From positions 1 to 7,376 of the forward strand of contig JAQCJA010000224.1 of NCBI GenBank assembly GCA_027593305.1: a stretch of 7,376 bases of DNA, in the 5' to 3' direction. This DNA comes from a bacterium (GTDB lineage: Bacteria; Latescibacterota; UBA2968; UBA8231). This document shows positions 1 to 6,211 of this stretch, piece after piece. Every line of letters begins with the position of its first letter. Positions within the stretch are counted from its first letter, which is position 1. The notes under the pieces were generated by a model. That model ran no database searches. It worked only from the letters and a program-made list of their open reading frames with translations, and was not told the origin of the DNA. Both the position numbers and the translations under genes were made by a program.

Positions 1-1
1 C

Positions 2-1477
2 AGCCACGAGATCCGCACGCCGATCAACGCCGTCATGGGTATGGCACAAGCGCTGCTGGAGGAAGACCTGTCGCCGCGGGCGGCCGATCAGGTCGATACG
101 GTACTGCGCGCGTCAGAGTCGCTGGCGGAGATCATCGACGATCTGCTCGACCTGTCCAAGATAGAAGCGGGGCAGATGGAGTTGACGTCCTTGCCCTTTG
201 ATCCTGTCGAAGTTCTCGAAGGTGCACGGCGAACACTCTCAATGCGGGCGGCGGCCAAAGGGATCGGCCTTGCGGTGACCTCGGATCCTGCGACGCCGCG
301 CAATGTCGAAGGAGACCGTGTGCGCCTGCGCCAGATTCTGCTGAACCTGCTGGCCAACGCCGTGAAGTTCACCGACAACGGGCAGGTTCAGGCGCACATG
401 CGGGCGGACCGAACCGACACCACCGTGACGCTGCATGTCGAGGTTCACGATACCGGCATCGGCATTCCCGCCGCTCGCCTGCAGGCGATCTTCGATCCCT
501 TTACCCAGGCGGACAGTTCGATCACGCGCACCCATGGCGGTACGGGGCTGGGTCTTTCCATCAGCAAACGACTGGTGCAGATGATGGGGGGCGAGATTTC
601 CGCCCACAGCGAACCGGGTGTTGGCAGCACCTTCCGCTTTCACGTCCGCGTGGTGCCCGGATCAGGGGACCTGCCGGTATCGGTGCTTGCAGATGATGTG
701 GCGATCGCACCCATGCGGATTCTGCTGGTCGAGGACAACGCCCTGAACCGAAAGGTGGCGCACGCCTTGTTGCGCAAGGATGCGCACGACATCACAGAGG
801 CGGAAAACGGTATCGCTGCTGTGGCGCGTTTCCGTGAATGTGAAGCCTTCGACGTCATCCTCATGGACCTGCAGATGCCCGAAATGGATGGCATCACAGC
901 GACGTTGCAGATCCGTCAACTCGAGGCGGAGTCCGGCCTGCGACGCACCCCGATTGTGGCACTCACGGCCAATGCCATGCAGGCCGATCGGGACCGGTGC
1001 CTGCAGGCGGGTATGGATGATTTCATCGCCAAGCCAGTGCGCAAGAAGGATCTGCGCGCCGCCCTTGTCAGGGCGCAACCTGCAGGTTCTGTGCCGAAGA
1101 AGGCCGTCGATGCTGCCCTCCCTGTCGCGGCTGATGTGCCCGTCCTCGACCCCGAACCACTGGCGCAGTTGCGGGAACTCGAAGAGAGTGGCGATTTCAC
1201 CATTGCCGAGTTTGTTGAGCTGTTTGTGCTGACGACGCCGGAATGCCTGCAGCGGGCCCGTCAGGCACTGGCAGCACAAGACCTGGAAACGCTGCACCGC
1301 GAGGTACACACGCTGAAGGGCTCGGGACGGGAAGTGGGCGCCACGAAACTGGCGGCGCGCGCCGAGTTCTGGGAGCAACGGTTGAAATCAGGGAACATGA
1401 CCGACATCGATACCGGTCTGGACGAACTGCAGGGCCTGCTCGAAGAGGCTACGCAAGCTCTGCGGAACTTCACCTAG
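2..1477 (+). CDS. Hybrid sensor histidine kinase with receiver and HPt domains (5' partial)
   Basis: C-terminal part of a multi-step phosphorelay kinase; the sensor region lies left of the window. Numbering from the first complete codon at base 2, the frame opens in the H-box SHEIRTPIN, with phospho-acceptor His2 at bases 5-7. The HATPase domain shows an N-box (LLNLLANAVKF, conserved Asn119), a G1 box (DTGIGI from residue 150) and a G2 box (GGTGLGLSI from 179). A receiver starts near base 713 (RILLVEDN) with phospho-acceptor Asp289 (bases 866-868, MDLQMPEMDG) and the conserved Lys in FIAKPV. The HPt domain follows, with His436 (bases 1307-1309) in HTLKGSG. All phosphotransfer residues are intact, so a His-Asp-His relay ending on an external response regulator is expected (family knowledge). 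No response regulator with an output domain is visible here. The ATG at base 35 lies inside the H-box helix and is not the start. Confidence 0.95.
   Translation, partial: SHEIRTPINAVMGMAQALLEEDLSPRAADQVDTVLRASESLAEIIDDLLDLSKIEAGQMELTSLPFDPVEVLEGARRTLSMRAAAKGIGLAVTSDPATPRNVEGDRVRLRQILLNLLANAVKFTDNGQVQAHMRADRTDTTVTLHVEVHDTGIGIPAARLQAIFDPFTQADSSITRTHGGTGLGLSISKRLVQMMGGEISAHSEPGVGSTFRFHVRVVPGSGDLPVSVLADDVAIAPMRILLVEDNALNRKVAHALLRKDAHDITEAENGIAAVARFRECEAFDVILMDLQMPEMDGITATLQIRQLEAESGLRRTPIVALTANAMQADRDRCLQAGMDDFIAKPVRKKDLRAALVRAQPAGSVPKKAVDAALPVAADVPVLDPEPLAQLRELEESGDFTIAEFVELFVLTTPECLQRARQALAAQDLETLHREVHTLKGSGREVGATKLAARAEFWEQRLKSGNMTDIDTGLDELQGLLEEATQALRNFT
1474..1477. other. Overlapping convergent stop codons in one CTAG
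   Basis: The plus-strand kinase ends with TAG at 1475-1477, and the minus-strand decarboxylase-like gene ends with TAG read from 1476 to 1474. The two genes therefore overlap tail to tail by four bases within the palindrome CTAG, leaving no room for an intergenic terminator. Confidence 0.93.
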
Positions 1478-2490
1478 GCTTCGGGCGACATGCCTTCCCG
1501 GCGCCAGACATCAAGGATCAGTTCGTAGCGCGACAGGCGCATGCCGGTGTAGACGCAGTTGCTTGTGGAGAAGATGTAACCACCTCCCGGCATGCCCTGC
1601 TCAAGGGCATACCGTGTGGAGGCGATACATTGCTCCTCCGTGCCGGAATCCAGCAGGCCACAATTCACATTGCCGATGAGGCAGACGCGATCGCCCACGA
1701 GGCGTTTGACCTCGGCAATGTCGACGCCCCCTTGCGGATCCAAGGAATGAATGGCGTGAGGTCCGGCCTCGACGAGCCGATCGAGGATCGGCATGATGTT
1801 GCCATCGGTGTGTTTGATGACGTAGTGGCCCTGATCGCGGTAGCCACGCACGAGCCGGTGCAGGTACGGCGTGACAAAATCGTCGAACCATTCCGGTTGC
1901 AGGAAGGGACCACTGTTGAAGCAGTAGTCGGCACACAGAGCGAAACCGTCGAGGCCGCCATGAGCGGCCAGCCGCTGGCCCCGCTCGAGGGCCTCATCGA
2001 CGCGGTGTGCCGCCTCTGCCTGCACTTTCTCTGGTTCTTCCACGGCACGGGCGCACCAGTCCGACATGTCGGCACCCGATGGAATCGAATAGGTGGCGTC
2101 CCCGTGCAGCATCAGGAAGAACTCATCCCCCGTCTCCTGTCGCACCAGATCGATCAGACGCAGGACCTCCTCCTCGCGGCCCGGATTCGGATGCAGGAAG
2201 ATGGCGTCGTGGTCGAAGCGTCGTGCTGTCTGGATGAACAGATCCGCCATATCCCGCCGGTGCAACTCACGCTCGGCTTCTTCCATCTGATCCCACTGGT
2301 GATAACTGCGATGAGATGGATGCACACGACCAAAGGCCTCCATGGTGAGAAAGAAGACCAGTTCGAAGGTGGGCACACGCCCGGGCACGGGTCGGCGTTC
2401 CAGGGCGGCGATGAAACGTTCGCGAGGAGTCATGGTATCTGCGGCGGCGGGGCCGGTTTTCAGCAAAGGTCTGCGCGAGACATCAGTCAT
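1474..2490 (-). CDS. Uroporphyrinogen decarboxylase / corrinoid methyltransferase superfamily protein
   Basis: A 338-residue URO-D-fold protein. The N-terminal signature MTPRERFIAALERRPVPGRVP is typical of non-heme URO-D-like proteins and of MtaA/CmuA-type methyltransferases. Other family-like segments are HGDATYSIPSGADMSDW, the HTDGN loop (His227, Asp229), the GNVNCG strand (Cys277) and FSTSNC (Cys312) near the C-terminus. Cobamide methyltransferases of this superfamily bind zinc through His-x-Cys and a later Cys. Here the middle ligand position is Asp, giving His-x-Asp-(82)-Cys, so the substrate cannot be assigned and heme synthesis is unlikely. I chose ATG 2490 because GGGGA lies just upstream. 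An in-frame GTG at 2532 and an ATG at 2433 (directly at MTPRERF, but without a ribosome site) are alternatives. The gene stands alone, divergent from the porin gene and convergent with the kinase. Family is confident, function is not. Confidence 0.85.
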   Translation of the reverse strand: MTDVSRRPLLKTGPAAADTMTPRERFIAALERRPVPGRVPTFELVFFLTMEAFGRVHPSHRSYHQWDQMEEAERELHRRDMADLFIQTARRFDHDAIFLHPNPGREEEVLRLIDLVRQETGDEFFLMLHGDATYSIPSGADMSDWCARAVEEPEKVQAEAAHRVDEALERGQRLAAHGGLDGFALCADYCFNSGPFLQPEWFDDFVTPYLHRLVRGYRDQGHYVIKHTDGNIMPILDRLVEAGPHAIHSLDPQGGVDIAEVKRLVGDRVCLIGNVNCGLLDSGTEEQCIASTRYALEQGMPGGGYIFSTSNCVYTGMRLSRYELILDVWRREGMSPEA

Positions 2491-2610
2491 GGATCCCCGT
2501 CTTCGAGTCGGCCAAGGAACACTGGAGGTCACCAGGAACGGAGCAACGAACGTACCGGAGGCTGTTCACGTGTCGCTGCTCTGGTGGATCGAGTTGTGTG
2601 CGGTCTTGTT

Positions 2611-2691
2611 GTGAGACGACATTGTCCCACGGTGACCCCGGAATGACAGAGACGGGACATACCCGTCCCGTCTGGTCACGCCACAGTGACC
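2611..2691. promoter_or_regulatory. Three phased inverted repeats, candidate activator sites
   Basis: Three inverted repeats each have a 6-base spacer. The first is GTGAGAC/GTCCCAC (2611-2617 and 2624-2630, one mismatch). The second is AGACGGGAC/GTCCCGTCT (2650-2658 and 2665-2673, perfect). The third is GGTCAC/GTGACC (2674-2679 and 2686-2691, perfect). Their centres (2620.5, 2661.5, 2682.5) are 41 and 21 bases apart, close to four and two helical turns. Repeats one and two share a G-x-GAC-N6-GTCCC core. They lie about 85 to 147 bases upstream of the transcription start predicted from the sigma-54-like element, where bacterial enhancer-binding proteins usually bind. RNA hairpins are an alternative reading. 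Confidence 0.55.
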
Positions 2692-2741
2692 CACCGCTGC
2701 CTCACGTGCCGAATCGGGCGTGCCGGGCCAGCCCCGGATGG

Positions 2742-2757
2742 TGGTACAGTTGTTGCA
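2742..2757 (+). promoter_or_regulatory. Candidate sigma-54 (RpoN) promoter
   Basis: TGGTACAGTTGTTGCA fits the TGGCAC-N5-TTGC consensus with one change in the first block (C to T). GG at 2743-2744 and GC at 2755-2756 are separated by exactly ten bases, the invariant spacing of -24/-12 promoters. Transcription would start near 2768, giving a leader of about 47 bases before the porin ATG. No comparably good sigma-70 promoter is visible nearby. Confidence 0.6.
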
Positions 2758-2802
2758 CGACTGCAGGTATCGGACGTTGCCAACGCTCGCAGTTAATGGA
2801 TG

Positions 2803-2808
2803 AGGGAG
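2803..2808 (+). promoter_or_regulatory. Ribosome binding site deciding the porin start
   Basis: AGGGAG sits six bases before ATG 2815. The in-frame ATG at 2800 directly abuts and partly overlaps this site, so it cannot use it. This fixes the start at 2815, after which the reading frame gives a clean signal peptide. Confidence 0.85.
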
Positions 2809-2814
2809 AATCCC

Positions 2815-4302
2815 ATGAAGTGGACGGCTCTACGGACAATCACGGTTGCTGCGGCCCTGCTGGCACCTCCGGCACATGCCACCAATGGCATGAACATGGA
2901 AGGCTACGGACCGGTAAGCAGCGCCCTGGGGGGCGCCGGGATCGCTTTCGACAGCGGTACGGCGGCACTCATGATCAACCCGGCAACACTGATGCTGCAG
3001 CCGGGTGCCACGACGCGCCTCGATGTGGCCTTCGGCTATCTGGGACCCGACGTGTCGGCCTCGGTGCGCACGCCAATGGGGACTCTGCAGGCGACATCGC
3101 TGGCCGATGCCTACTTCATGCCCGCCTTTGGCTGGATCACCCGCAAGGGTGACATCGCCTACGGTTTCGGTGTCTTCGCCCAGGGCGGCATGGGTACGGA
3201 GTACGGCCCCACTTCGTGGCTGGCGGATCCAAGCCAGGGGCAGAACACGGCGCTGACAATAGGGCTGGTGAATCAATCAGAGGTCAGCGTCGGCCGGGCC
3301 CTGGTGCCATTGGCGTATCAGCTCAACGAGCGTCTGAGCATTGGTGCCACCGTGGATCTGGTGTGGGCGGGACTCGATCTGCAGATGGCCATGTCCGAAG
3401 CCCAGTTCGTTGATCTGGCGAGCACGCAGCAGGCCGGCACGGTCTCCGGTTCCCTGACCCAGGTCTTTGGCGCCCTGTATGAACCATTCGGCGGCACCGG
3501 CATCCGACGGCTGCACCACGCCTATTTCGATTTCGCCAACGACAGTCAGTTTACTGGCCAGTCCCGTGGTGCGGGCCTGGGCGGCAAGCTCGGAGTTGTC
3601 TACGAAGTTGCGACGAATCTGACCCTGGGTGCCGTGTACCACACGCAGACGGCGATCAGCGATCTCGAGACGAGTGCTGCGTCGATGCGCATGGCGGTCA
3701 ATGTGGACATTGGTCTTTTGACGACGGGGATACCCAATGGCCAGTATGTCGACATGGATCTGCCCGTACGCGGTGAGATCACCATAGAAGACTTCCAGTG
3801 GCCTGCCACCTACGGCCTTGGCGTCGCCTACGGTGCGACGGACGATGTGCGTCTCGTTGCCGATGTCAAACGCATCCAGTGGTCGGCGGTCATGGAGGAC
3901 TTCACCATGGTCTTCAAAGCGGACGCGGTCGCCGAGAACGGTGCCTTCGGTGGCCAGGAACTCAAGGCCGTACTTTTTCAGGACTGGGAAGATCAGACGG
4001 TTCTGTCACTGGGTGCCGAGTGGCAGGCCTCGCCGGCCGTCACCTTGCGCGCTGGATTCAACTACGGCAGCAACCCGGTGCCGGACAGTTTCCTCAATGC
4101 CCTGTTCCCAGCCATCGTGGAAAACCACGCGACCATCGGCCTTGGTTACGAGCTTGGTGCGCGTTCCTCCGTGAACATCTCCATCATGCGTGGCTTCAAC
4201 TCGAAGGCGACCAACCCCGGCAATGGCGTCACAGTTCCCAGCGTCACGTCGGCTCACGCGCAGCTCAATTCGCAGTTGATGTACACCTACTGGCTGAACT
4301 GA
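2815..4302 (+). CDS. OmpP1/FadL-family outer membrane transport protein
   Basis: A 495-residue outer-membrane beta-barrel of the family that moves long-chain fatty acids and other hydrophobic compounds (FadL, TodX, XylN) across the outer membrane. Residues 1-22 form a signal peptide with an AHA cleavage site before TNGMNMEGYG. The mature N-terminus has the family pattern (GPVSSALGGAGIAFDSG) and the NPA motif at residues 55-57 (INPATLML), which in FadL belongs to the N-terminal hatch region. Alternating amphipathic strands fill the rest, and the C-terminus (HAQLNSQLMYTYWLN) has the aromatic-rich family ending. It is somewhat longer than E. coli FadL. The gene follows a sigma-54-like promoter and is followed by hairpins, so it is probably a single-gene unit. 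The substrate cannot be read from the sequence; the fatty-acid role is inherited from the family. Confidence 0.9.
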   Translation: MKWTALRTITVAAALLAPPAHATNGMNMEGYGPVSSALGGAGIAFDSGTAALMINPATLMLQPGATTRLDVAFGYLGPDVSASVRTPMGTLQATSLADAYFMPAFGWITRKGDIAYGFGVFAQGGMGTEYGPTSWLADPSQGQNTALTIGLVNQSEVSVGRALVPLAYQLNERLSIGATVDLVWAGLDLQMAMSEAQFVDLASTQQAGTVSGSLTQVFGALYEPFGGTGIRRLHHAYFDFANDSQFTGQSRGAGLGGKLGVVYEVATNLTLGAVYHTQTAISDLETSAASMRMAVNVDIGLLTTGIPNGQYVDMDLPVRGEITIEDFQWPATYGLGVAYGATDDVRLVADVKRIQWSAVMEDFTMVFKADAVAENGAFGGQELKAVLFQDWEDQTVLSLGAEWQASPAVTLRAGFNYGSNPVPDSFLNALFPAIVENHATIGLGYELGARSSVNISIMRGFNSKATNPGNGVTVPSVTSAHAQLNSQLMYTYWLN

Positions 4303-4310
4303 CGGCACCT

Positions 4311-4330
4311 GCGGCTGGCTCAGCAGCCGC
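4311..4330 (+). terminator. Hairpin just after the porin gene, possible weak terminator
   Basis: A perfect 7-base stem, GCGGCTG (4311-4317) and CAGCCGC (4324-4330), closes a 6-base loop 8 bases after the porin stop codon. Only TTCATC follows, so it lacks a proper U-tract. It may instead protect the mRNA 3' end. Confidence 0.4.
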
Positions 4331-4369
4331 TTCATCAAAAGCACGGGCATGTGTTGTCCCGAGCTCGTG

Positions 4370-4407
4370 GCGGCACCTCGGGTTATATCCGCGGTGCCGC
4401 TTCGTTT
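4370..4407 (+). terminator. Strong hairpin with short T-rich tail, likely terminator of the porin gene
   Basis: GCGGCACC (4370-4377) pairs perfectly with GGTGCCGC (4393-4400). Inside it, CGGG (4379-4382) pairs with TCCG (4388-4391, one G-U pair) around the loop TTATA, with one T/C mismatch between the two stems. The 12-pair structure is followed by TTCGTTT. The tail is imperfect, but this is the best terminator candidate in the window. Confidence 0.55.
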
Positions 4408-4412
4408 GCCGC

Positions 4413-4429
4413 ACGGGCGCGTCGCCCGT
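4413..4429. repeat. Third hairpin in the porin-DUF362 gap
   Basis: ACGGGCG (4413-4419) and CGCCCGT (4423-4429) form a perfect 7-base stem with a 3-base loop. No T-run follows. The octamer GCACGGGC at its left edge (4411-4418) is repeated at 4341-4348. Function unknown. Confidence 0.5.
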
Positions 4430-4549
4430 CGGAGGGCAGAGATCATCGTTTACGAATGCTGGCTGTATGTCTCGGCTGGACAGCGAATGTTGTTGACGCC
4501 AGTGTCGTTGTTGGTGAAGCGTATCGGGTAGGACAGTCCATTCCAACAA

Positions 4550-4559
4550 CCTGATCAGG
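4550..4559. promoter_or_regulatory. Palindrome overlapping the DUF362 ribosome binding site
   Basis: CCTGATCAGG is a perfect 10-base palindrome whose right arm overlaps the AGGA (4557-4560) that serves as ribosome binding site, eight bases before ATG 4569. GGAC-A-GTCC (4531-4539) is a second small palindrome just upstream. Either could bind a repressor or fold over the start site, but a chance match is possible for elements this short. Between 4431 and 4530 I see no convincing promoter. Confidence 0.3.
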
Positions 4560-4568
4560 ACACTTTTC

Positions 4569-6209
4569 ATGGAACGCCGAGAATTCCTCAAAGCCGCCGG
4601 CGCCGTGGGCACTGCATCGCTGATGCAGCCGCAGCTGGTCTTTGGCGGAGTACAACAGGCGGCCGCTTTCTTCCGACTGCATCCCTTTGTTGCCGCCCAC
4701 CCCGAGGCCGTGTTCATCAAGCTGACACAGGTGTCTGCCAAGACAGCCACCGCCGAGAAGCTGCACGCTGGTCGCCAACTGGCGAGCGAGCTGTTTGTGC
4801 CCAGTGACAGCGAGGGCTACTCCAGCCAGAGCAAGATCGCTATCAAACCCAATCTGACGTGTCTTAATGGAGACTTCTCCACGGACCGGATGGGAATCCT
4901 CACCGATGCGGACTTTGTCGAAGGTTTTGTTGAGTCGATGAAGGATGAACTCGGTCTGCAGGGCAGTCAGTTCTATCTGCGTGAGGGCAATCTGCTCGGT
5001 GACGCCTACTGTCCACGCAATGAGGCTCTGGACTGGTACGGCCCCATGGCGCAACGTCTGGGCGCACACCTGACCGATTTCGACAGCGGTCGGCTGCTGG
5101 CCGACGCCCTGCTGGCCAATCTGGAAGAGGGCTCTGAGGTCATCTGGCGGGAGGTTCCCAATGGCGTGATTTTCCAGCGCATTGGCTACGTGGCCCCCAT
5201 CAACGCGCCCGACGCCTTCAACATCAACATCGCCAAGTTCAAGACCCACGGCATGGGTGTCACCCTGACATCGAAGAACTGGCAGGGGACCAATGTGCAT
5301 CCCTACGTGCACTACTGCGAAGGTCTCGCGCAGCTTACCCGGGGCAAGCCGGCCTCCTTTGTCGCCGATGTGCACGGAGATTTCTCTGACACGGTGACGA
5401 CGCTGCACGCACAACACAAGGAGGCGTCGGTGCCCCGCTGGGACCGGCCGGGATCCGACTGGAACAGTGGCTGGGGCATGGAGGGCTGGGCGCAGAAGAC
5501 GCTCGACAACCTCTCCGCATCCAACATCGATCTGGCCATGATCGAGGGCATCTATGGCCGCGACGGCAACTGGATGGATGGTCCCCACGGTGGCGCTTCG
5601 CTGGACTTCATGACCAACGTCGTCATCTTCGGCCGCGATCCGCTCAAAGTGGACCTGATCGGTCACTGGCTGGCGGGGCACGAGCCAGGGAACTTCGGTC
5701 TGTTCCATGCCGCTGTGACACGTGGCCTCAGCGATACGGTGAACCCCCACGCGGTCCCCGTATACGCCTGGGAAAAGGGCCAACCCGCGCGCGCCGATCT
5801 GTCGACGTTCGCACGGACGCCACTCATGACCTACTACCTGCGTCGCGACTACGCCGGGCAGAACGAGCCACACTGGCACATGGTGGACGAGCCCTATGAG
5901 TACCCCGTGGCCACGGCGGTCCGCGATGAAGCGCAGGCGACGCCGCAGAGCCACGTGTTGTCGCAGAACTACCCGAACCCCTTCAATGCGACGACGCTGA
6001 TCGAGTATCGTCTGCCCCACGCCGACCATGCCCGCATCGAGATCTTCAACGCCCGCGGGCAGCTGGTGGAGGTGCTCAAGGACGGTTGGCATGAGGGTGG
6101 GGCGCACGTTGTCGGCTGGGAATCGGGTCGACGTGCCACAGGAACGTACTTCTACCGTTTTTCCACGTCAGCCTTTCAGGAGTCGCGCAAGATGGTGCTG
6201 GTACGGTAG
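4569..6209 (+). CDS. Tat-exported DUF362 protein with YPNPFN C-terminal sorting tail
   Basis: A 546-residue protein. The N-terminus MERREFLKAAGAVGTASL has a twin-arginine motif (RREFLK) and a short hydrophobic stretch, predicting export in folded form. The central DUF362 region shows KIAIKPNLTCLNG and, at residues 223-240, KFKTHGMGVTLTSKNWQG, the family signature around a conserved Lys-x-Lys-Thr-His. The ferredoxin-type cysteine cluster fused to some DUF362 proteins is absent, since only isolated cysteines occur. From about residue 463 a FlgD/Por-type beta-sandwich tail begins (VLSQNYPNPFN, motif at 467-473) and ends TGTYFYRFST...KMVLVR. Such tails direct surface attachment or secretion in Bacteroidetes-type bacteria. 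The biochemical role of DUF362 is not established. The start is set by AGGA eight bases upstream. It precedes the next gene by two bases, so the two are probably co-translated. Confidence 0.85.
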   Translation: MERREFLKAAGAVGTASLMQPQLVFGGVQQAAAFFRLHPFVAAHPEAVFIKLTQVSAKTATAEKLHAGRQLASELFVPSDSEGYSSQSKIAIKPNLTCLNGDFSTDRMGILTDADFVEGFVESMKDELGLQGSQFYLREGNLLGDAYCPRNEALDWYGPMAQRLGAHLTDFDSGRLLADALLANLEEGSEVIWREVPNGVIFQRIGYVAPINAPDAFNINIAKFKTHGMGVTLTSKNWQGTNVHPYVHYCEGLAQLTRGKPASFVADVHGDFSDTVTTLHAQHKEASVPRWDRPGSDWNSGWGMEGWAQKTLDNLSASNIDLAMIEGIYGRDGNWMDGPHGGASLDFMTNVVIFGRDPLKVDLIGHWLAGHEPGNFGLFHAAVTRGLSDTVNPHAVPVYAWEKGQPARADLSTFARTPLMTYYLRRDYAGQNEPHWHMVDEPYEYPVATAVRDEAQATPQSHVLSQNYPNPFNATTLIEYRLPHADHARIEIFNARGQLVEVLKDGWHEGGAHVVGWESGRRATGTYFYRFSTSAFQESRKMVLVR

Positions 6210-6211
6210 CC

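Larger units (their letters stand above)
2491..2814. promoter_or_regulatory. Divergent intergenic region, 324 bases
   Basis: Non-coding space between the decarboxylase-like gene (leftward) and the porin gene (rightward). I see no credible small gene. The right half holds an inverted-repeat cluster (2611-2691), a small hairpin CCGGG/CCCGG (2723-2737), a sigma-54-like promoter (2742-2757) and a strong ribosome binding site. The left half (2491-2600) contains a CACGTG palindrome, but I found no convincing promoter for the leftward gene. Confidence 0.8.

Noticed and set aside
662..1378. 238-residue minus-strand frame inside the kinase
   Set aside because: It lies opposite the receiver and HPt domains, whose motifs are intact on the plus strand, and has no recognisable features.
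2530..2532. GTG as start of the URO-D-like gene
   Set aside because: It adds 14 residues not typical of the family, while ATG 2490 has a purine-rich site just upstream. The choice is not certain.
1243..2646. 467-residue open frame on the plus strand opposite the decarboxylase-like gene
   Set aside because: It overlaps the kinase HPt coding region and the whole URO-D-like gene, and its translation is featureless. It is a shadow frame.
2800..2802. ATG as start of the porin gene
   Set aside because: It partly overlaps the ribosome binding site used by ATG 2815 and would put a charged MRENP extension before the signal peptide.
4493..4527. Sigma-70-like promoter (TTGACG ... TATCGG) upstream of the DUF362 gene
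   Set aside because: The spacing between the two hexamers is 23 bases, too long for a working -35/-10 pair.
4443..6107. 554-residue open frame on the minus strand opposite the DUF362 gene
   Set aside because: It is longer than the real gene, but its translation shows no domain or signal, and it lies antisense to a gene with clear Tat, DUF362 and YPNPFN motifs. Long antisense frames are expected in GC-rich DNA.
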